From the NCBI GenBank assembly GCA_907164885.2, contig OU015492.1, positions 193,076,477 through 193,140,476 on the forward strand: a DNA stretch of 64,000 bases. Direction: 5' to 3'. The position numbers were made by a program, and so were the translations under genes. The DNA is from Dolomedes plantarius (Eukaryota > Arthropoda > Arachnida > Araneae > Dolomedidae). Below are positions 59,414-64,000 of the stretch, piece after piece; within the stretch, counting starts at the first letter, position 1; the number at the start of each line of letters is the position of its first letter. Under the pieces are notes generated by a model, which was given only the letters and a program-made list of their open reading frames with translations, did no database searches and had not been told where the DNA came from.

Positions 59414-60725
59414 CAGAAGGTCGTTCGCACTTTATGGAAACTATTTTGTAATTTCTTTTGGGCGTTTGCATTTTAAAATAAAAATTTGCCAACTTCAGAA
59501 TAATCGTCTGCCATTGTTTTGCTTTGATTGGACTGCAAAATAAAACATTTATTTTGAAAATTGCTCCTAAAATCGATAGATAGCTCGAATGTTACGTAAC
59601 TGCACTTTTCTGGGAGAAATATTCGTATCAACAAATTAGAAAGAGGTGTAAAAATTGCGGTTATGACATTTCAAAAATAGGTATTTACAATATGTTAAAT
59701 TTCAAAGGGATAAAACGTCTAACTGAGAGTAAAAATGAAAACATGACCACTAAACCTCATCCTAAGACTGTTCAAACGCGGGTAAATATCAAGAAAGTGA
59801 AGTCTCTGATCCTAAAATAAAATCATCCGACAATAAGTTCCATTACATCGAAACTAGGAATGTCTTCTGGCACTGCAAGTAAAATCATTCATAAAGATTT
59901 GAAGTTAAGAAATATGTTTAAACCTAAAGTTCATCTGCTTTTGCCAAAGCATATTGCTGAAAGGAAAACAAATTGCAGAAAATTATATCAAAAACACGTA
60001 GCTGCTGAAAAGTGAAATTTTGTGGTAACACTCGATGGGGCATGAGTGTATTTAAGTGACTGTAATAAAAAAAGATCAATTTTCTATTGCTCAACTGACG
60101 GGAATGACCGTACGAAATGGCTACGTCAGTGTACAGAAAAGTTCTCAAAGGAGTTCATGATAGTAGCAGGATTTTTTTGCAACGGCAAATTAAAAATAAA
60201 AAAAGTCTCAAGTAAAGCCAAAATTAATTCACTCTACTATCAGCAGAATATTTTTGAACGAATTTTTGAAGAAGAAATTCCAGCCTTATATGGAACGGAC
60301 ATTGATAAAGTTGACCTTCATATGGACAAAGCCTCTAGTCACACGTCTAAATCAACTGCCGCTTATTTAGCGGCAGTTGAAGATAGAATCAGAAACAGGA
60401 ATAAAATGTATCCGATTTAATGAAATACCTGTAAATTGACCTGACTCTTCTCCAATGGACTTTTTCGATTTCAGTTTTTTAATACGAGCCTTAGGAAAAC
60501 GGCATCTAAGAACACTGAACGGACTTTGGAAAACGGTCTAACAGGAATGAGGTAATACTGACATAACAGTACTAGGCAAAAATTTACTTTCATGGAAACT
60601 TCGAGCTAGATCTATTGTCATGAACCTTGGATATCAGATAAAAGCAAATCACCGCATAAAATACGGCATTTATACATAAAACTTAACTATCAAAATAGTT
60701 TCCAGAAAGTGCGAACGACCTTCTG
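59414..60725 (+). mobile_element. Tc1/mariner-superfamily transposon with long D-D spacing
   Basis: Left CAGAAGGTCGTTCGCACTTT and the inverse of the right end are identical over 20 bp and continue through GGAAACTATTTTG with one difference. TA flanks lie at 59412-59413 and 60726-60727. Length 1312 bp. It encodes a transposase distinct from the Tc1 families elsewhere in the window. Confidence 0.92.
59626..60675 (+). pseudogene. D,D(about 41)D-type transposase, disrupted
   Basis: From about 59700 to 60420 one frame carries the N-terminal part (I-K-R-L-T-E-S-K-N-E-N, then M-S-S-G-T-A-S-K-I-I-H-K-D), V-V-T-L-D-G-A (first Asp, about 60035), R-T-K-W-L-R-Q-C-T-E-K-F-S and L-H-M-D-K-A-S-S-H-T-S-K (second Asp, about 60325). 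A frameshift near 60395 leads to C-I-R-F-N-E-I-P-V-N and S-S-P-M-D-F-F-D-F (third Asp, about 60460). Nonsense codons occur at 59818-59820, 60013-60015 and 60043-60045; the last two are TGA where Trp is usual. The spacing from second to third Asp is about 41-43, inexact because of the shift. An Asp at the third position with this spacing separates it from DD34E Tc1 and DD34D mariner. Confidence 0.83.
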
Positions 60726-60988
60726 TACTTACACAATAAAAATTTGAAGTGTCTTAATTTTTCATTTTAGTTTTGCCAAAGTATTTCATTTTTCGCGAGA
60801 GAAAACTATTTAAAATTTTCAAATGAATTATTTCCTTTCAATTAATCTAAATACTCATTGTCTTATAATTTGATTAGAAAATGTATTAAATTGAGTTGAA
60901 CAAGTCTGAAAAATGACTCAAGAGACTCAAACTTAGCAAGAAAGTCAATGAAACTTCCCATTTAACAATATTGTTAGAAGAAGCTTAA

Positions 60989-61676
60989 GGGGGTCCAGGA
61001 CACAAAATTGTTCGAATTTTCGAAAAAACTTTTATTGCATTAAAAATTTGTGTGTTCGTTTGCTCTTAAAATGACGTTTAAACCATGTTTCTATCTTAAT
61101 TAGAACAGGAGAAATTATTTTTTTTGCAACATTCTAATAGTAGCCAATCGTTGTTTAAACCTGTAAGTGCGTTTTTCTGCATGAGTTTTGTCCCCTTTAC
61201 TCGCTTTTAAATTATTATAAGTCAAGAACTGTTAAAAATAAATGGTTGAAACTTGTAACATGTCTTTTTCAACTATTTTATTTTAATTTTGATTCAGAAA
61301 ATTTGAAAAAATATTTACTTTTGAAAATATGATTTTTTAAAAATAAGTTAGATAATTTTTTTCGTAATTTTTAATCTAAATATTTTTAATTTTTAAAAAA
61401 AATTAATATTTTAAAAAATGGTAAATCATAAAACTCAAATATTTCTGTTTAATTAAATGAAAAAAAATTGAAATTCGACCAATAATATTTCGAGTTATAA
61501 CGATTTTAAATTACCCCACTTTTATTAAAAATTTTAAATTTAAAAATTTTTTAAAAACTTTTTGAGAAGTTTTATGATGTGATTTTGTTTACAAATTATA
61601 TGGTTAAGCATCACAAAAAGATTCAAAATTTTAACTCAATAAATAAAAAAATTTTCAAAATGTGTCCTGGACCCCC
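60989..61676. mobile_element. TTAA-flanked non-autonomous element, 688 bp
   Basis: TTAA 60985-60988 is followed by GGGGGTCCAGGACACA. On the right TGTGTCCTGGACCCCC ends at 61676 and is followed by TTAA 61677-61680: a perfect 16-bp inverted pair with TTAA duplications. The interior is strongly A+T-rich (runs of A and T, about 61300-61560) with no ORF. It fits piggyBac-type mobilisation but has different termini from the other TTAA elements here. Confidence 0.87.
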
Positions 61677-61680
61677 TTAA

Positions 61681-62049
61681 AACAAAAATGCATAAATGCA
61701 TATTTTATGGATTAAAATGAAATTTCTGAATTAAAATTCCATTGAAATCTAAGGAATTAAAGTTAGAATTTCGGCTCCCTTTCTTTCATATTGAACCCTT
61801 TTCCTCTTTCTCTTCCTCTTTTGACTTTGTGCGTATGTGTGTGTTAAAATTATTTATTTCCCTAGAGATTTATCTAGGTCCAGACACCTTTAAGTTAATG
61901 AGACGCTGGTTAACCATTTTGAAGCTGGTAGCAGAGATGAAAGCATGCACTATCGGTGTAAAATGTGTGTATGGTGTTCCTGTAGAAGAAGTCAAATTAG
62001 TTTTTTAAAATAATTTTTCTCACTCTGTGAGATTAATAACAGCTGCGAA
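61681..62049. other. Unassigned DNA with an open stretch
   Basis: An 88-codon open frame at 61742-62008 has no recognised motif; its start is not convincing and no neighbouring exon signal was seen. Confidence 0.3.
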
Positions 62050-62120
62050 AGGACTAATAGCTAAGGCGTGGACCTTTAAACTGGAACCAAATCGAAGTTT
62101 GGAGATTTCGTATGATACAC
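62050..62120 (+). mobile_element. Possible tRNA-like SINE relic
   Basis: TAGCTAAGGCGTGGACCTTTAAACTGG followed by AAATCGAAGTTTGG resembles the order of a tRNA D-arm, anticodon arm and T-arm, but the B box is imperfect and no body or tail is clear. Confidence 0.22.
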
Positions 62121-62206
62121 AGACATGGATCGAAATAACAATTTTATACCTCAGGAGGTAAATGAATTAGACAAAGTAAATGACTAGATATTTTACCTTT
62201 GATATA

Positions 62207-62406
62207 CAGTCGATTTCGGTTAATCGGACCACATCGGGACGCGATCATTTTGGTCCTAATAATCGGCTGGTCTGATTATACTAACATGCCCTATTTGCCT
62301 TATGCCCTATTAGGCTTATACAATAGGATGTTTCGGTTCTTTAGGATTCGGTCCGAATAAGCGACTGGTCCGATAAATCGGTGGTCCAATTAACCGGATT
62401 CGACTG
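62207..62406. mobile_element. pogo/Tigger-type non-autonomous element, 200 bp
   Basis: Left CAGTCGATTTCGGTTAATCG and the inverse of the right end CAGTCGAATCCGGTTAATTG pair over about 27 bp (then GACCAC). TA flanks lie at 62205-62206 and 62407-62408. Further inverted similarity (GGTCC..AATAATCGGCTGGTC against GACTGGTCCG) runs inward, so much of it could fold back. No coding capacity. Confidence 0.85.
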
Positions 62407-64000
62407 TATATACATATGTGTAACATATGTATGCTATTAATTAACTTATGCAGTACCCCACAACTTATATTGTTACAAAAAGGATAACGTCAATCATGAA
62501 AACATTGAAATAGAAAGTATATACCTATATGACTTAAATATATTAACGAATTTCTTAGAAGAAAAAGCATAATGTTAACTATTGAAAATATAAGATTTTA
62601 AAAGGGGTATTTTTTTTAATAAGGCCTTTTATTTGTATTATTCCTTTCCACATAAACTGTATTTAATGTCGCAAATTATTCTTTATGTAAAGCTTTACAA
62701 TCATATAGTGTATAGCAAAAGGTATCAACGGGTGAAAGATTTCAATAGCAACACTTGATTTAGGGATCTTTTATAAAATCTGTAAAAATAATTACAGTTT
62801 CCCCCAATATTAAAAAGGCATGACATTGTTGACAAAGCTTTATTAAATATACATTCTATAGGCCTAAAATAAAATTTGCCTTATCTAGTTGAAACAGCCA
62901 CGATTTTAGAACATTAATGTAGAGCAACTATATTCACCCTTTCTTTGCTCTCGGGCCAAATGCATATGTTTGCTAGGTTATGTGGGCCACAGAGTAGTAC
63001 ACTATACCTCATAACATAATAATGTAGAAAATAAAACTCAAAACCTAAATAGTTTCAAAATTTTATTTAAAAATGATTGGAATTTTTGATGTTAAGATAG
63101 AATTTGGTTATTTTAGACAAACCAAGTTTACACTTGCTACATGCTACTCTCATTACTTCATCAAGGTAAGAATCAGTCACACGATTTCTATCAGTCATCT
63201 TTTTTCCTATAAACCATTAAATTATTCAGTAATTCATATTGTTTTTTAAGCAAATTGCAAATGAAGGAGAAACTTAGATCTTCAACTAACTGTTATATTT
63301 TGTAACTTTTTTGTCTTTAATTTAAATGTTTTACAATCATATAATCAACATAAATGTATACCAACCATATATACAAAAGTAAATTCATAAAAAAAACATT
63401 AATTACAAATATTTTGATAAGCTTTGAAACTGTTTGCATTCATTTTATTTACAAATTTTTAGTAAATAGGGAATGCCAAACAAAACGTATTAAATTGTAT
63501 TCTGTTGAATTAAATGTAGAACAAAAATGATATTTATTGCAATGAAGAATACTATACCTTTTTTTTATTTAGAGTCCTGGTCTTGAAAAATTAAAGAAAA
63601 TAGAATTTTACTCCATTGTCTTTTGCAAATTTTAATAATAATGAAACCGTAATTTCCTAGCCGCAGGATTTCATTTATAAACCACCTCGAAATGCTTCCG
63701 GAAATGTTCGAGGCTTATTATGGGTTGCAAATCAGTTCAAAAGAGTGTATATCGATCATTTTTGTAATGGAAGTTTTTATGAGTCTCATTTTGACGGTAA
63801 ATAGGGAAGAAAAAGTTTTAGGATAAATATAAATTTGTGGTTTACACGCAATTTTTGTAGAGGAAACATATTTTGAGAAAATTCTAAGAGCAGGTTATTA
63901 AGTAGTTTTGTTACCATCCAAGTTTATTGCCCTAATGCACTCACTTTATTCATATTTATGGGGCAGTACAAAAGAAATATAAATGTTTACGAATATAGAT
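62407..64000. other. A+T-rich DNA, no gene seen
   Basis: Around 62935-63000 a GCTCTCGGGCCAAAT...GTGGGCCACA stretch recalls eroded hAT ends, but no partner was found. The rest shows no ORF or repeat. Confidence 0.5.

Noticed and set aside
61742..62008. 88-codon ORF
   Set aside because: No domain, weak start, no supporting splice or promoter signal; its length is within chance for this window.
62935..63000. GGGCCAAAT...GTGGGCCACA stretch recalling hAT ends
   Set aside because: Too short, no inverted partner and no target duplication.

Overview
This is an A+T-rich eukaryotic window with many (TA)n microsatellites and no convincing host protein-coding gene, rRNA or tRNA. Almost everything recognisable is a mobile element: Tc1/mariner, piggyBac, hAT-type and pogo-type DNA transposons or their short non-autonomous relatives, plus LTR, LINE and SINE fragments. 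Composition, transposase families and element density suggest an arthropod, most likely an araneomorph spider. That assignment is inference from recalled similarity, not a search result.

Layout. 0-10 kb: a mariner-like remnant (2.9-3.6 kb), a nearly intact piggyBac transposase gene with a spliceable intron (3.9-5.5 kb), a Tc1 element (5.6-6.8 kb), and a complete mariner (8.2-9.7 kb) whose reading frame carries a nested hAT-type element. 10-22 kb: mostly unannotated A+T-rich DNA, with a local tandem duplication at 12 kb, a pogo-type element inside a (TA)n run at 18.6-19.1 kb and a Tc1 3' fragment at 19.6 kb. 22.2-24.5 kb: a 2.2-kb element with inverted termini and a degenerate coding region carrying an N-D-N-C-x-G-Q-N motif; this is the least familiar system here. 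29-32 kb: a solo LTR, the leader and gag-like ORF of a second LTR element, and a 5'-truncated LINE with an intact RNase H ORF. 34-45 kb: a dense field of Tc1 elements from four unrelated terminal-repeat families, a second piggyBac flanked by 37-bp direct repeats, and a Tc1 nested in a TTAA-flanked element. 46-56 kb: a recurrent short inverted-repeat element (one copy split by another repeat), a second LTR of the 29-kb family, a tRNA-derived SINE, and an LTR-like block holding a hAT-type element. 59-64 kb: a Tc1/mariner-superfamily element with a long D-D spacing, a TTAA-flanked palindromic element and a second pogo-type element.

No transposase is fully intact. Several are one to three nonsense codons from open with the catalytic acidic residues retained: piggyBac at 4.6 kb, Tc1 at 41.5 kb and Tc1 at 44 kb. 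This points to fairly recent activity. Three nesting events give relative ages: hAT-type into mariner, Tc1 into a TTAA element, and a 420-bp repeat into a short inverted-repeat element. (TA)n tracts abut one or both ends of several elements, so they may act as insertion sites.
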